64,000 nt of DNA, taken from Rhizobium ruizarguesonis. GTDB taxonomy: Bacteria; Pseudomonadota; Alphaproteobacteria; Rhizobiales; Rhizobiaceae. Numbering within the stretch: the first letter of the stretch is position 1; each line of letters begins with the position of its first letter. A program made the position numbers and the translations under genes. The notes beneath the pieces are model-generated. The model was not told the origin of the DNA. It saw only the letters and a list, made by a program, of their open reading frames with translations, and did no database searches. This document shows positions 28,517 to 37,567 of the stretch, in pieces. Location: contig NZ_PQIG01000001.1 of the NCBI RefSeq assembly GCF_012349115.1, positions 62,001 through 126,000 on the forward strand, read 5' to 3'.

Positions 28517-29533
28517 ATGATTGAACAGGCTCCCGTTATCGCCGTACTGCTGACCGAAAAGACCCGCCGGATGATGCTGGACGATGCGGCGATTGCCCAG
28601 TTGAACGTCCTTGGCGAGGTGCGTTGGCCGACCGCCGCCACGATCGACGCAGCCGATGTCGACCAGCTGCTGCAGGGCGCCACGGCATGTCTCACCGGAT
28701 GGGGCACGCCCCCATTCGATCCCGCCGCGCGTCAGCGCCATCCGCAACTCGCCCTTGTCGCCCATTCGGCAGGCAGCGTCCGCACACTAGTCCCGGCGCG
28801 TCTGTTCGACGATGGCATTCGCGTTACCCATGCCGCCTCGAAAATTGCCGCCTCGGTTGCCGAGTTCGTCGTCGCCGAAGCGCTTCTGGCGATGCGCGGC
28901 ATTCATCGGCTGCATCATCAGTTGCGCGACGGCGGCGAATGGCTCGACGTCCGCGCCGCCGTGCCGCAGAGATTACTTGGCGCCAGAACGGTCGGCATCG
29001 TCGGCGCCGGATATGTCGGGCGGGCGGTCATGCGGCTGCTCGTTCCATTCGGTTGCCGCGTGCTGGTCGTCGATCCGTTTCTGAGTGATAGCGAGGCCAC
29101 GGCACTCGGCGTTGTCAGTGCCGGGCTGGACGATATGCTGGCTCAAAGCGACGTGATCTCGCTGCATGCGCCTGTCTTGCCGGAAACGCGCCGTATGATC
29201 GGCGCCCGCGAACTGGCGCTATTGCGTCCCGGCACGCTGTTCATCAACACGGCGCGCTCACAACTGGTCGACGAAACGGCACTGCTCGCCGAAATCCGCT
29301 CCGGCCGTTTCGAGGCGGCCTTGGATGTCTTTGACGACGAGCCGCTGCCTGCGGATAGCCCCTTCCGCGACCCCGCAATGGCCAATGTCACCATTTCGCC
29401 GCATGCCGCCGGTCACACTGAAGAGGCGCATTTCGCCCAAGGCCAGGCCATGGTGGACGAGATCGGCCGGCTGCTTCGCCGGGAACCGCTCCATCACGAA
29501 GTGTCGCGCGCCATGCTCGACCGGATGGCATGA
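28517..29533 (+). CDS. D-2-hydroxyacid dehydrogenase (NAD-binding)
   Basis: A 338-aa oxidoreductase of the D-isomer 2-hydroxyacid family. The Rossmann motif is GIVGAGYVGRAV, the substrate-binding arginine is in NTARSQLVDE, the glutamate is in FDDEPLP and the catalytic histidine is in SPHAAGHTEEA. The ATG at 28517 lies 4 bp after the isomerase stop and the conserved protein begins there; the longer upstream frame is a shadow of the isomerase gene. It probably interconverts a 2-keto acid and 2-hydroxy acid in the sugar pathway encoded here. Confidence 0.87.
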   Translation: MIEQAPVIAVLLTEKTRRMMLDDAAIAQLNVLGEVRWPTAATIDAADVDQLLQGATACLTGWGTPPFDPAARQRHPQLALVAHSAGSVRTLVPARLFDDGIRVTHAASKIAASVAEFVVAEALLAMRGIHRLHHQLRDGGEWLDVRAAVPQRLLGARTVGIVGAGYVGRAVMRLLVPFGCRVLVVDPFLSDSEATALGVVSAGLDDMLAQSDVISLHAPVLPETRRMIGARELALLRPGTLFINTARSQLVDETALLAEIRSGRFEAALDVFDDEPLPADSPFRDPAMANVTISPHAAGHTEEAHFAQGQAMVDEIGRLLRREPLHHEVSRAMLDRMA

Positions 29534-30951
29534 TCGTGGACAGTAACATTGGAGGTTCCGTGACGGCGCCGCGCATCAGAGTGATCGAGATCGACGCCTT
29601 CGAGCGCGATATCAGGCTGCGCCTGCCGTTCCGCTTTGGTGCGGCAACCCTCGAAAAGGCGCCGCAAGCCTTCCTCAGGGTCCGCGTCGAGGATGAAGAG
29701 GGACGAACCGCCCTTGGCGCGGCCGCCGAGATGATGGTGCCGAAATGGTTCGACAAGAACCCGGTGCTGACGCCGGCGCAGAATGTCGATCAGTTGCGCA
29801 CCTCGATCCGCACCGCTGCGGCTGCTTCGCTCGAACCGTCTGCGCCGGCGACATTGTTTGCCACCGCCCGTCTGAACGAGATGGAGACTGTTCGGCGCCT
29901 GCCTGGAAATCCATTGGCGGCCGGTTTCGGTCCGTCGCTCATCGCTCGCGCCGCGCTCGATGCTTATTGCCGCCTGGCAGGCATTTCCTTCTTCGATGCG
30001 GTGCGCCGCAACCTCGTCGGCATCGGCGGTCCCATGCTGCCCGGCGATATCGACGCGGACGCCGCCTCGGCGATGCTCGCCAGCCTTCGCCCTGCCGGCG
30101 CGATCTCGGCCCGGCATACGATCGGGCTTGTCGATCCGATCAGCGAGGGCGATATCGTCCATCCCGTCGGTGACGGCCTGCCGGAAAGCCTCGAGGCGGT
30201 GATTGCCCGCTATGGCAACCGCTGGTTCAAGATCAAGCTTTCGGGCGCGATCGATGTCGATATCGACCGCCTGACGCGGATCGCCGCCGTGCTGGACCTC
30301 CTGCCCGACTATCGGGTGACGGTCGATGGCAACGAACAGTTTGGCGCCGCCGAACAGCTTGCCGCCTTGCTGGCGCAAATCGAGGCGACCCCCCGGCTGG
30401 CGCGGTTGCGCGCGGCCATTGCCTTTGTCGAGCAGCCGTTCTCGCGCGCGATCACCATGGAAACGCCGCTGGGGGACCTGGCGGCGCAATTGCCCTTCCT
30501 GATCGATGAGAGCGACGACGGCGACGGCGCCTTCGCCGCCGCCAGGCGGCTCGGTTATACCGGCGTCTCCTCGAAAACCTGCAAGGGCATTTACCGCTCG
30601 CTCATGAAGGCGATCCGCATCAGAACCGGAACCGCGCCGGGACTGTTCCTCTCGGGCGAGGATCTGACCTGCCAGGCGGGGCTTGCCGTGCAGCAGGATC
30701 TGGCGCTGGTCTCCTTGCTCGGCCTCTCTCATGTCGAGCGCAATGGCCATCACTATGTGGCAGGCATGCAGGGTGCGCCGCAGGCCGAGAAGGCGCGCTT
30801 CGCCGCGGCCCATCCTGATCTCTACGAGCAGGGTGGTGACGGACCGCTCCTGTCGATCCGCGACGGACGGATAGCCATCGCTTCGCTGGGGGCGGTCGGC
30901 TACGCAAGCGGCGCCTTGCCCGATTTCGAAGCGATGCCCCCATTGTCATGA
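29530..30951 (+). CDS. mandelate racemase/enolase superfamily enzyme
   Basis: A 473-aa (or 463-aa) sugar-acid dehydratase or racemase candidate. Enolase-superfamily elements: the KIKLSG lysine pair at about residues 237-239, metal ligands in VDGNEQF, VEQPFSR and LIDESDDGDG, and a late lysine in SSKTCKGIYRS. The N-terminal capping domain is longer than usual. ATG at 29530 overlaps the dehydrogenase stop; GTG at 29560 has a perfect GGAGG 4 nt upstream and may be the real start. It is the last gene of the operon, and members of this family often dehydrate aldonic acids to 2-keto-3-deoxy acids. Confidence 0.8.
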   Translation: MIVDSNIGGSVTAPRIRVIEIDAFERDIRLRLPFRFGAATLEKAPQAFLRVRVEDEEGRTALGAAAEMMVPKWFDKNPVLTPAQNVDQLRTSIRTAAAASLEPSAPATLFATARLNEMETVRRLPGNPLAAGFGPSLIARAALDAYCRLAGISFFDAVRRNLVGIGGPMLPGDIDADAASAMLASLRPAGAISARHTIGLVDPISEGDIVHPVGDGLPESLEAVIARYGNRWFKIKLSGAIDVDIDRLTRIAAVLDLLPDYRVTVDGNEQFGAAEQLAALLAQIEATPRLARLRAAIAFVEQPFSRAITMETPLGDLAAQLPFLIDESDDGDGAFAAARRLGYTGVSSKTCKGIYRSLMKAIRIRTGTAPGLFLSGEDLTCQAGLAVQQDLALVSLLGLSHVERNGHHYVAGMQGAPQAEKARFAAAHPDLYEQGGDGPLLSIRDGRIAIASLGAVGYASGALPDFEAMPPLS

Positions 30952-31308
30952 CGCCCGGCAATGTTCAGCATGAGATAGGGCGTGCTGCCCTGTTTAACTG
31001 TTCGATCTGTCCGGCAAACGCGCCCTGATCACCCGGAGCATCGATCACCCCGTTCCTCCAATTGAAATGTCGTCCAGTAGAGCATGACGCTCTATTCGAA
31101 CGTTTTCTGCGCGGCCTGATTGGATCCCGGGACTTAAGAAAACAGCAATTGAGATATAATTCTTTGAATCAAGCTTCAGCAACCACCGCCAAATCTCGGC
31201 AAATATGATTTTCCGCTCCGCGAAGCGGCAACGCAGAATATTGCGATGTGCCTTGGACACACGACACTCCGGATTGAACTGAGATCGAACTCTAATAGCC
31301 GCGTGGAC
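30952..31308. other. gene-free stretch, AT-richer
   Basis: About 350 bp after the enolase-superfamily gene. I see no protein-like frame and no classical terminator. A short CCGCT/AGCGG hairpin near 31217 is the only structure noted. The stretch leads into the orphan regulator array at 31309, so it is probably decayed intergenic DNA. Confidence 0.4.
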
Positions 31309-31345
31309 GTTAAGCGCGGTTAAGGAAGTGTAAAGTTTGGTAAAG
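31309..31345 (+). promoter_or_regulatory. orphan four-half-site array (copy S2)
   Basis: Half-sites GTTAAG, GTTAAG, GTAAAG and GTAAAG begin at 31309, 31319, 31330 and 31340 (spacing 10/11/10). Sequence and spacing match the arrays at 37470 and 39562 near the RND two-component locus. No intact gene lies next to it; a pump-gene remnant begins 107 bp downstream. Confidence 0.7.
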
Positions 31346-31393
31346 GTTCTTTCTGCGATGCGGGCGAGGTACGCTGTTGGCAGAGAAGATGTA

Positions 31394-31451
31394 GGACGCG
31401 CAGGCGGCGCGAGGCTGCCTGCGAGGGAACACGTCCCGCGGTCTCGTTCCG
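31394..31451. repeat. 58-bp RIME-like element, copy 1
   Basis: Aligns without gaps to 32958-33015 and differs at about five positions. Its core is a GCAGGC...GCCTGC hairpin with one internal mismatch here. It is fused directly to the pump-gene remnant at 31452. Confidence 0.7.
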
Positions 31452-31625
31452 CGAGCGAGAGCGGCAGAGCCATCAGAAGCGTGAACGGCTGCAGGAAGTC
31501 GTGAAAGAGCAGGACGAGGATCGCATAGATGCAGAACACGCCGATCGCCATGGCGAGGCCGAAGCTCTGAAACAGCTCCGAACTGCGCTGAAGTTTGCCC
31601 TGTTCGACGAGAGTGACGCCCGACG
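31452..31625 (-). pseudogene. 174-bp remnant of a paralogous RND pump gene
   Basis: Aligns over exactly 174 bases, without gaps, to 33613-33786 inside the RND pump gene, with 11 differences (about 94 % identity). Ten of the 11 fall on wobble positions of the pump reading frame, so the fragment diverged while still coding. It is therefore the relic of a second functional pump rather than a recent copy. It encodes the segment around MAIGVFCIYAILVLLFHDFL. It ends abruptly at the RIME-like element on one side and at unrelated sequence before the patatin gene on the other. Confidence 0.85.
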
Positions 31626-31655
31626 CTCGTCAATTCGTCGGCGACTTGCGGTCGA

Positions 31656-32792
31656 TCAGCGAAAAACCGGGCTATCTCTCCACAGGGTTCCAGCCATGAG
31701 CTCTGCATATCCGAGATTGTAGACGGCGCACATGTACTGAGTGTTGAACGGATCGAGCATGGAATAGGGAACTTGCACGTCGATCGATGCGAGGTGGAAA
31801 TGCGCACCCGTCAATTTTGAATAGTTATAGAGCGCCGTCAGCGCGCTCTGCGTCTGGGATTTGACGAAAATAGAGAACGCTCTTGCGATCACGGATAGCG
31901 TTGTGTCGGGCGTCTTGGCAAATTCGGGCATGAGTGCATTGTTGACGATTACGTAAAAATTAACGGCCGTCCGCTTTGCCGGGCCGAGGCGATGGGAGCT
32001 CGTCAGGAGCGCCTGCGGGAGCATCAGCACCTGAGAGGCCGAACCTCCATCCGAATGCATTTCCTCGAAGCGGTGTCCTCCGGATTCGGCCTTTATCATC
32101 ACCGCCGGATAAACGCCCCGTATGCTTGCCGAGGCTACCATGATGTCCTGAAACAGCCTCAGCGCATCCGGCCGACCACTGGCTGCGATGGCGCCCATGT
32201 TCCAAACAACGGCTCTCTGCGTGTCGAGGTTGGTCGTCAGGACGAGGAGGCGGCGGCCCTTGCAATGCTCGGCTGCAACCTGCCGCAGGATTGCCGGCGT
32301 GATGAATTGCTCGATCATTCGCCGCAAAGGATCGGCTTTGAGCAAGCTCGGACCAATCAATCCGCTGGCTCGCTTGCTGCTTGCAAGCTCTTCGGCGACG
32401 CCGCTCGTGTAGAGGTGCACCAGAGTGTCGTCATAGGCCGATCCGAGAAATGCAAAAGGCGCGATCAGGGCCCCCGTGCTTACACCAGTCACGATATCGA
32501 ACCGAGGACGGGTTTTCGTTGCGCTCCACGCGGAAAGGACGCCGACGCTGAAGGCGCCGCCGGCGCCGCCACCTGAAATCATCAGCACGTCGACGCGATC
32601 CCGCTTGGTCGCCGGCTCCCAATCGATATCTTTCGGCGCTTCGTCGAGCCGAGCATCCAGATATGTCCGAATCTCGCCATAACCGGCAATCGAAGCCGTT
32701 TCCGCCTCCTTCGCATCGAGCGCTCTGTCCATGGTCTCGGTGCACCCAGGTAAGACAAAAGCGAAAGAGAGCAAGGCGATCAGTACTCGCAT
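31656..32792 (-). CDS. patatin-like phospholipase lipoprotein
   Basis: A 378-aa protein with a lipoprotein signal peptide: hydrophobic core then FVLPGC, the cysteine being the probable lipidation site. The patatin features are the oxyanion loop SGGGAGGAF, the nucleophile serine in GVSTGALIAP and the catalytic aspartate in HSDGGS, giving a Ser-Asp dyad. It is likely a membrane-anchored lipid acyl hydrolase. The start is taken as ATG 32792; an upstream in-frame TTG would add seven residues before the signal peptide. It stands alone between pump remnants and RIME-like repeats, with its promoter presumably in that repeat-rich gap. Confidence 0.85.
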   Translation of the reverse strand: MRVLIALLSFAFVLPGCTETMDRALDAKEAETASIAGYGEIRTYLDARLDEAPKDIDWEPATKRDRVDVLMISGGGAGGAFSVGVLSAWSATKTRPRFDIVTGVSTGALIAPFAFLGSAYDDTLVHLYTSGVAEELASSKRASGLIGPSLLKADPLRRMIEQFITPAILRQVAAEHCKGRRLLVLTTNLDTQRAVVWNMGAIAASGRPDALRLFQDIMVASASIRGVYPAVMIKAESGGHRFEEMHSDGGSASQVLMLPQALLTSSHRLGPAKRTAVNFYVIVNNALMPEFAKTPDTTLSVIARAFSIFVKSQTQSALTALYNYSKLTGAHFHLASIDVQVPYSMLDPFNTQYMCAVYNLGYAELMAGTLWRDSPVFR

Positions 32793-32852
32793 CGGGCCTG
32801 TTTTCAAAGCCAAAGCCGTTTCAACGGTCCATTATCCGATCGCCTCCCTGGC

Positions 32853-32948
32853 GCATAATTCCTGAAATCGAAATTCTCTTTAGGAATTATGCAGAAATTC
32901 AAAGGGTTACAGCGTCCTTTGTGCGTCTGAAAGACGCTCGACGCTGTA
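32853..32948. repeat. RIME-like mosaic: nested palindromes
   Basis: GCATAATTCCT (32853-32863) and AGGAATTATGC (32882-32892) form a perfect 11-bp inverted repeat. Next, TACAGCGTC (32908-32916) pairs with GACGCTGTA (32940-32948), enclosing GCGTCT/AGACGC (32923-32937). I recognise this composition as a common intergenic mosaic in Rhizobium; calling it RIME is from memory, not a search. Confidence 0.6.
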
Positions 32949-32957
32949 GTGGTGGCA

Positions 32958-33015
32958 GGACGCGCAGGCGGCGCGAGGCCGCCTGCGGGGGTACACGTCC
33001 CGCGGTCTCGTTCCG
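32958..33015. repeat. 58-bp RIME-like element, copy 2
   Basis: Second copy of the element at 31394. The hairpin is perfect here: GCAGGCGGC (32964-32972) pairs with GCCGCCTGC (32978-32986) around a 5-nt loop. With 32853-32948 it makes a repeat block of about 160 bp filling most of the gap before the RND pump gene's 3' end. Confidence 0.7.
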
Positions 33016-33112
33016 GGGGAGGGAATTCGACCGAAGAGGTTGCCATGAAGGTCGTCGGGCGTCGCCCGCATCGGGCGCGCGACCATCTGGCCGATAGCTC
33101 GCCGAGAGGAGG

Positions 33113-36100
33113 TCATCTCTGAGCTTGCCCTCGCTTCGAAAGCTCGGGCTTGAAGGCGATCGCTGCTCGATCGTTGGATGCCTGCGGTTCCGCGTCGGTG
33201 GTGTCAGGCCCGGTCCGGTGAACGAGGCGCTTGAGCGCTTCGTTGAGGTCGTCGACGAAGGTGAAGATGACAGGGATGACGACGAGGCTGAGCAACGTTG
33301 ACATCATCACGCCGCCGATCACCACAATCGCCATCGGCTGCCGGAAGCTGGAATCGCCGCCCGTCAGGCTGAGTGCAACCGGAAGCATGCCGCATGCCAT
33401 GGCGATCGTGGTCATGATGATCGGTCGTGCGCGCTTGTGGCAGGCATCCACGAGGGCATCGAACCGGGGCATGCCCTGACGGCGCGACATGATCGCGTAT
33501 TCGATGAGAAGGATGGAGTTCTTCGTCACCACGCCCATCAGCATGAGCAGCCCGATGACGGCCGACATCGAGAAGCTGGTTCCGGTCACCACCAGGGGCA
33601 CCAGCGCGCCGCCGAGCGAGAGCGGCAGAGCCATCAGAAGCGTGAACGGCTGCAGGAAGTCGTGAAAGAGCAGGACGAGGATCGCGTAGATGCAAAACAC
33701 CCCGATGGCCATTGCAAGGCCAAAGCTTTGGAACAGCTCCGAGCTGCGCTGAAGTTCGCCCTGTTCGACGAGAGTGACGCCCGACGGCAGATGCTGAAGT
33801 GCCGGCAGCGCCTGCGCCTCGCGGTTGACGTCGCCCAGGATGCGGCCGTTGAGCTCGACGGAAAGAGTAACATTGCGCATCCGATCGATGCGGTCGATCT
33901 CCGACGGGCTGCCGCCGATCCGGATATCGGCGATCGATCCGAGATCGACATTGCCGTTCGTTCCTGCCACTCGCATGTTCTTGATGTCGTCGAGCTTCGT
34001 GCGTGTCTCGGGGCTGAAGCGAACGACGATCGGAACCTGACGCTGCGGCAGGTTGAGCTTTGGCAGATCGGCGGAGTATTCCCCATCCGTCGCCACCCGC
34101 ACGGCTTCGGCGATGGCGCTCGAGGTCACCCCGAGCGCTGCTGCGCGGGCGAAGTCGGGCGTGATCTGGATTTCCGGCGCCTGCCTGGCTGCGGTCGATG
34201 TCACCGCGCCGATGCCCTGCAGCGTGCGCAGCTGCTCTTCAAGCGCCGTACTTGCGCTGTCAAGCGCATTGGCATCATCACTGGCAAGAGTGATCTCCAG
34301 CTTCGTACCGTTGCCGCCGCCGCCGACTGCGATCCGCACACCGGGCAGAACCGAGAGAGCCTGCCGGATGTCGTTTTCGATTTCCGACTGCTTGCGGTCA
34401 CGCTCGCCGATGGGCGACAGCACAGCGACGATCGTAGCGGATCCGACACTGCTCGTGGTGCTGGAGTCGGGGCCACCGCCCGAGGATGCGGAACCGACCG
34501 AGGAAAAGACATGTGTCACGTCCTGGAGCTTGCCGATGATATCGGCCGCCTTCGTGGTCGTGGCGTCCGTCTGCTCGATAGTAGCACCCGGGTGCATGGT
34601 GAGCGTGATCTGGGCTCGCGCATCGTCGGAAGCGGGCAGGAAGCCGGATTTCAGGAGTGGGATGGTGGCAAGCGAAAGTGCGACGACGATGGCAGTCACG
34701 GCCACCGTGGTTTTCCTGCGGTTCATGGCGGCTTTCACGATTGCAAGATAGGCGCGCATGATGCGGCCGTCCTTTTCCTCGCTCTGATGGGCCTTCATGA
34801 AATAGGCGGCCATCATCGGTGTCAGCAGCCGGGCGACGACGAGCGAGACGAGGACCGCCACGGCGGCAGTGATACCGAACTGGCGGAATATAAGTCCCGG
34901 TATACCGCTCATGAAGGCCGTTGGCAGGAAGACCGCGACCAGCGTGAAGGTGGTCGCGATGACGGCGAGTCCGATCTCGTTGGCCGCCTCCAGAGCGGCG
35001 TCGATCGGCCGCTTGCCCATCTGCAGGTGGCGAGCGATGTTCTCGACCTCGACGATGGCATCATCGACAAGGATGCCGACCACGAGCGACAGTGCCAGCA
35101 AGGTGACGACATTCAGGCTGAAGCCGGCCAGATACATGACGAGGAAGGTCGGTATGACCGACAGCGGCAGCGCCACGGCCGACAGGATCGTCGCACGCCA
35201 GTCCCGAAGGAAGAGCCAGACGACGATGATCGCCAGGATCGCGCCTTCGTACAGCATGCGCATGGAACCATCGTAGTTATCGATGATCGGCCCGAGCGTG
35301 CTTTAGGCCTCCTCGATCTGCACGTTGGGATGCTTGGCTGCGAACTGTTTCATCGCCTCGTCGACGTCGGCCGCGACACTGCTGTCCGAAAATCCGTTCG
35401 AGCGCTTGATCTCGACCGCGACCACCGGCTTGCCGTCGAGATAGGCCATCGAGGACCGCTCCGCGAAGCTGTCCGTGACGGATGCGACATCGTCGAGGCG
35501 AACCTGCTGCCCGTTGGCCAGGGGAATTCTGAGCTCCTTCAGAGCATCGACCGACGCCACCGCACCGAGCGTGCGCAATGTCTGACGGGTGCCGCCAATC
35601 TCCCCAAGGCCACCTGATGTATCGGCCTGAACCGACTTCAATTGCGCCGACACAGTGGTCGCCGTCACGCCGAACGCGGCCATCGTCGTCGGATCGAGGT
35701 CGACGTGAACCTCGCGGTCGACACCGCCGATGCGATTGACCTGTCCGACGCCCGGTACCGACAGGAGCGCCTTGGTCAGATCGTTGTCGATGAACCAGGA
35801 GAGCTCGGTTTCATTGAGGACGGCAGACCGGATGGCATAGGTGACCAGCGCCGAACTCTGTACGGTGACTTTGGTGACGCTTGGCGTTTGCATCTGCGCC
35901 GGCAGATCGGCCGTTGCGCTGTCCACGGCGTTGCGGACCTCGTTCAGGGCCGTTTCGCTGTCTTTCTCCAATTTGAAGGAGACGCTGATTGACACCATGC
36001 CGTCGGTTATCGTCGTGGTGACGTGGTCGAGATAGCTCAGCGAGGCAAGATTGTCCTCGATCGTGCGGGCGACCTCCGTCTCGAGCTGCGCCGGTGCGGC

Positions 36101-36259
36101 GCCATCGAGCGTCGCGGTAATTTTGATGGTCGGGAGGTCCATATCGGGGAAGTTCTGGACCGACAGATGCTTGAAGGCCAACAAACCGCCGACGGCAAGC
36201 ATCGCAAAGAGCAGGATCGCCGGTACCGGATTGCGGATCGAAAATGCGGAAAAGTTCAT
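33113..36259 (-). pseudogene. RND multidrug efflux pump (HAE1/AcrB family) with one in-frame stop
   Basis: Inner-membrane proton-driven exporter, about 1048 codons if read through, the normal family length. The start ATG overlaps the adaptor gene stop (TGATG), and the N-terminus FSIRNPVPAILLFAMLAVGGLLAFKHL is typical. At 35305-35303 the frame meets TAA, then continues in the same frame for 13 codons to MRMLYEGAILAIIVVWLFLRDWRATILSA. The halves are 35303-36259 (318 aa) and 33113-35263 (up to 730 codons from the stop). Homologues usually have an aromatic residue where the TAA sits, and Tyr to TAA needs one base. The rest of both halves shows no decay. It is either a recent nonsense mutation or a sequence error. 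Confidence 0.88.
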
Positions 36260-37359
36260 CAACCTTCTCCCGCAATCTTCACGAGATCGTTGTCCGACAG
36301 AAACGCTCCGCCCGACGTCACCACTCTCGCCGAGAAATCTATGCCGGAGACGATCTCGACTTCGCCGTCGGTGCGGCGGCCGGTCTCGACCCGCACCCGT
36401 CTTACCCGCTTGTCCTCGCCGGACGTGAAGACGTAGTTTATGCCGTCACGGAAAACGATCGCTGTCTCCGGAACCGTCAGCGCCGGCGTGGTCGTCAGTT
36501 CGATGGCGCCGGTGACATAAAGACCGGTGCGCGGCTGAACGTCCTGGGGAAGCGCGACATAGACGATCGCCCGGCTTGTATTGGTGTCGATCGAAGGTCC
36601 GACGAGCCTTACCTTGCCCTGAATGGGACGCCCGTCCGGCCCGTCGATGTCGACGCGCAATCCTTCCGAGATGCGTGAGAGGTAGCGGGCCGAAACTTCG
36701 GCCTGCCATTCGACCCGCTGCTGGCGGACCAGGCGAAACAATTCGGTGCCCGACGAGACGACCGCGCCGAGTTCGGCCGATCGCGAGGTTATCAGGCCGT
36801 CGTCGACGGCCGTGACGGTCGTCTGGTCGAGCTTGATCTTCTGGCTGTCGAGCGCCGCCTCTTCAGACGCAAGACTTGCCGTCGCCGTCTGTTCGTCGGC
36901 GAAATATTCGACAATCTTCTCATCCGAAAGGGCGCCCGAAGAGCGGAGCTGCCGAGCCCGGTCCGCATTGGCCTTCGCCTTTGTCAGGTTTGCCTGAGCG
37001 GTCACGACGGCCGCCTCCTGCTTGCGAAGGTCGGCCTGGACGCTGTCCTGCGACAGCCGGACGAGGGTCTGCCCCTTCTTGACCACGGAGCCGACGTCGG
37101 CCAGGATTTCGGTTACGCGCAGGCCACTCGTCTCGGAAGCGATGATCGCTTCCTGCCAGGGCTTCAGCCAGCCGCTTGCGGGAACGGTTTCCGGCCAGTC
37201 TCGTTGCGCCGGCGTCACCAGCGAGACGGTCAGGGCGGGTGCGGCGGATTGATCCGCCATGGCATTGCGCAGGGGAAGCAGGAGCGCTGCCGCAACAAGA
37301 GCGGCAGCGAATATTCTGGGCGGGTTTCTCAACGATGCATTCCTTGTGGTCGAAGGCAT
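36259..37359 (-). CDS. RND efflux periplasmic adaptor (membrane fusion protein)
   Basis: A 366-aa adaptor linking the inner-membrane pump to the outer-membrane channel. An N-terminal export signal ends near residue 35 (LLLPLRNAMA then DQSA). The barrel-sandwich halves are SGWLKPWQEAIIASETSGLRVTEIL and AVDDGLITSRSAELGAVVSSG, with a coiled hairpin (about 105-165) between, followed by beta-barrel and membrane-proximal domains. It is translationally coupled to the pump gene by a one-base overlap. The upstream regulatory array lies 110 bp before the start. Confidence 0.92.
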   Translation of the reverse strand: MPSTTRNASLRNPPRIFAAALVAAALLLPLRNAMADQSAAPALTVSLVTPAQRDWPETVPASGWLKPWQEAIIASETSGLRVTEILADVGSVVKKGQTLVRLSQDSVQADLRKQEAAVVTAQANLTKAKANADRARQLRSSGALSDEKIVEYFADEQTATASLASEEAALDSQKIKLDQTTVTAVDDGLITSRSAELGAVVSSGTELFRLVRQQRVEWQAEVSARYLSRISEGLRVDIDGPDGRPIQGKVRLVGPSIDTNTSRAIVYVALPQDVQPRTGLYVTGAIELTTTPALTVPETAIVFRDGINYVFTSGEDKRVRRVRVETGRRTDGEVEIVSGIDFSARVVTSGGAFLSDNDLVKIAGEG

Positions 37360-37469
37360 TGGTGCCTTTTCCCGAGCTGTGCCAACTCGATGAAGGATTG
37401 CGGCTCATGTGGAGGCAACCCGATCCTGGCTCGCGGTGATGTCATGGCAGGATAAGTAACGGGGTGAAC

Positions 37470-37506
37470 GTTAAGTGCGGTCAAGTTAGTGTTAAGTTAG
37501 GTAAAA
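37470..37506 (+). promoter_or_regulatory. four-half-site regulator array (copy S1)
   Basis: GTTAAG, GTCAAG, GTTAAG and GTAAAA start at 37470, 37480, 37491 and 37501 (spacing 10/11/10). Tandem half-sites one helical turn apart are the classic binding pattern of OmpR-family response regulators. The array lies between the adaptor gene (-) and the response-regulator gene (+), 61 bp from the latter's ATG. Confidence 0.8.
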
Positions 37507-37567
37507 CCCGGTCGCGCGGCTGTGTTTGTGCTGTATGGCTTACCCGGAACAATGACGGACGAAGCGA

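Noticed and set aside
31045..31551. 168-codon minus-strand frame starting like an RND pump
   Set aside because: Only its first 33 residues come from the pump remnant; the rest is translated RIME-like and intergenic sequence. Treated as a relic, not a gene.
32907..33116. 69-codon frame with an RGTCTPAGGLAPPARP-type peptide
   Set aside because: This is translation of the palindromic repeat element. The similar peptide at 31394-31451 arises the same way.
33437..35617. 726-codon open frame on the plus strand
   Set aside because: Shadow of the RND pump gene. The translation is His/Arg/Asp-rich low-complexity protein without recognisable domains.
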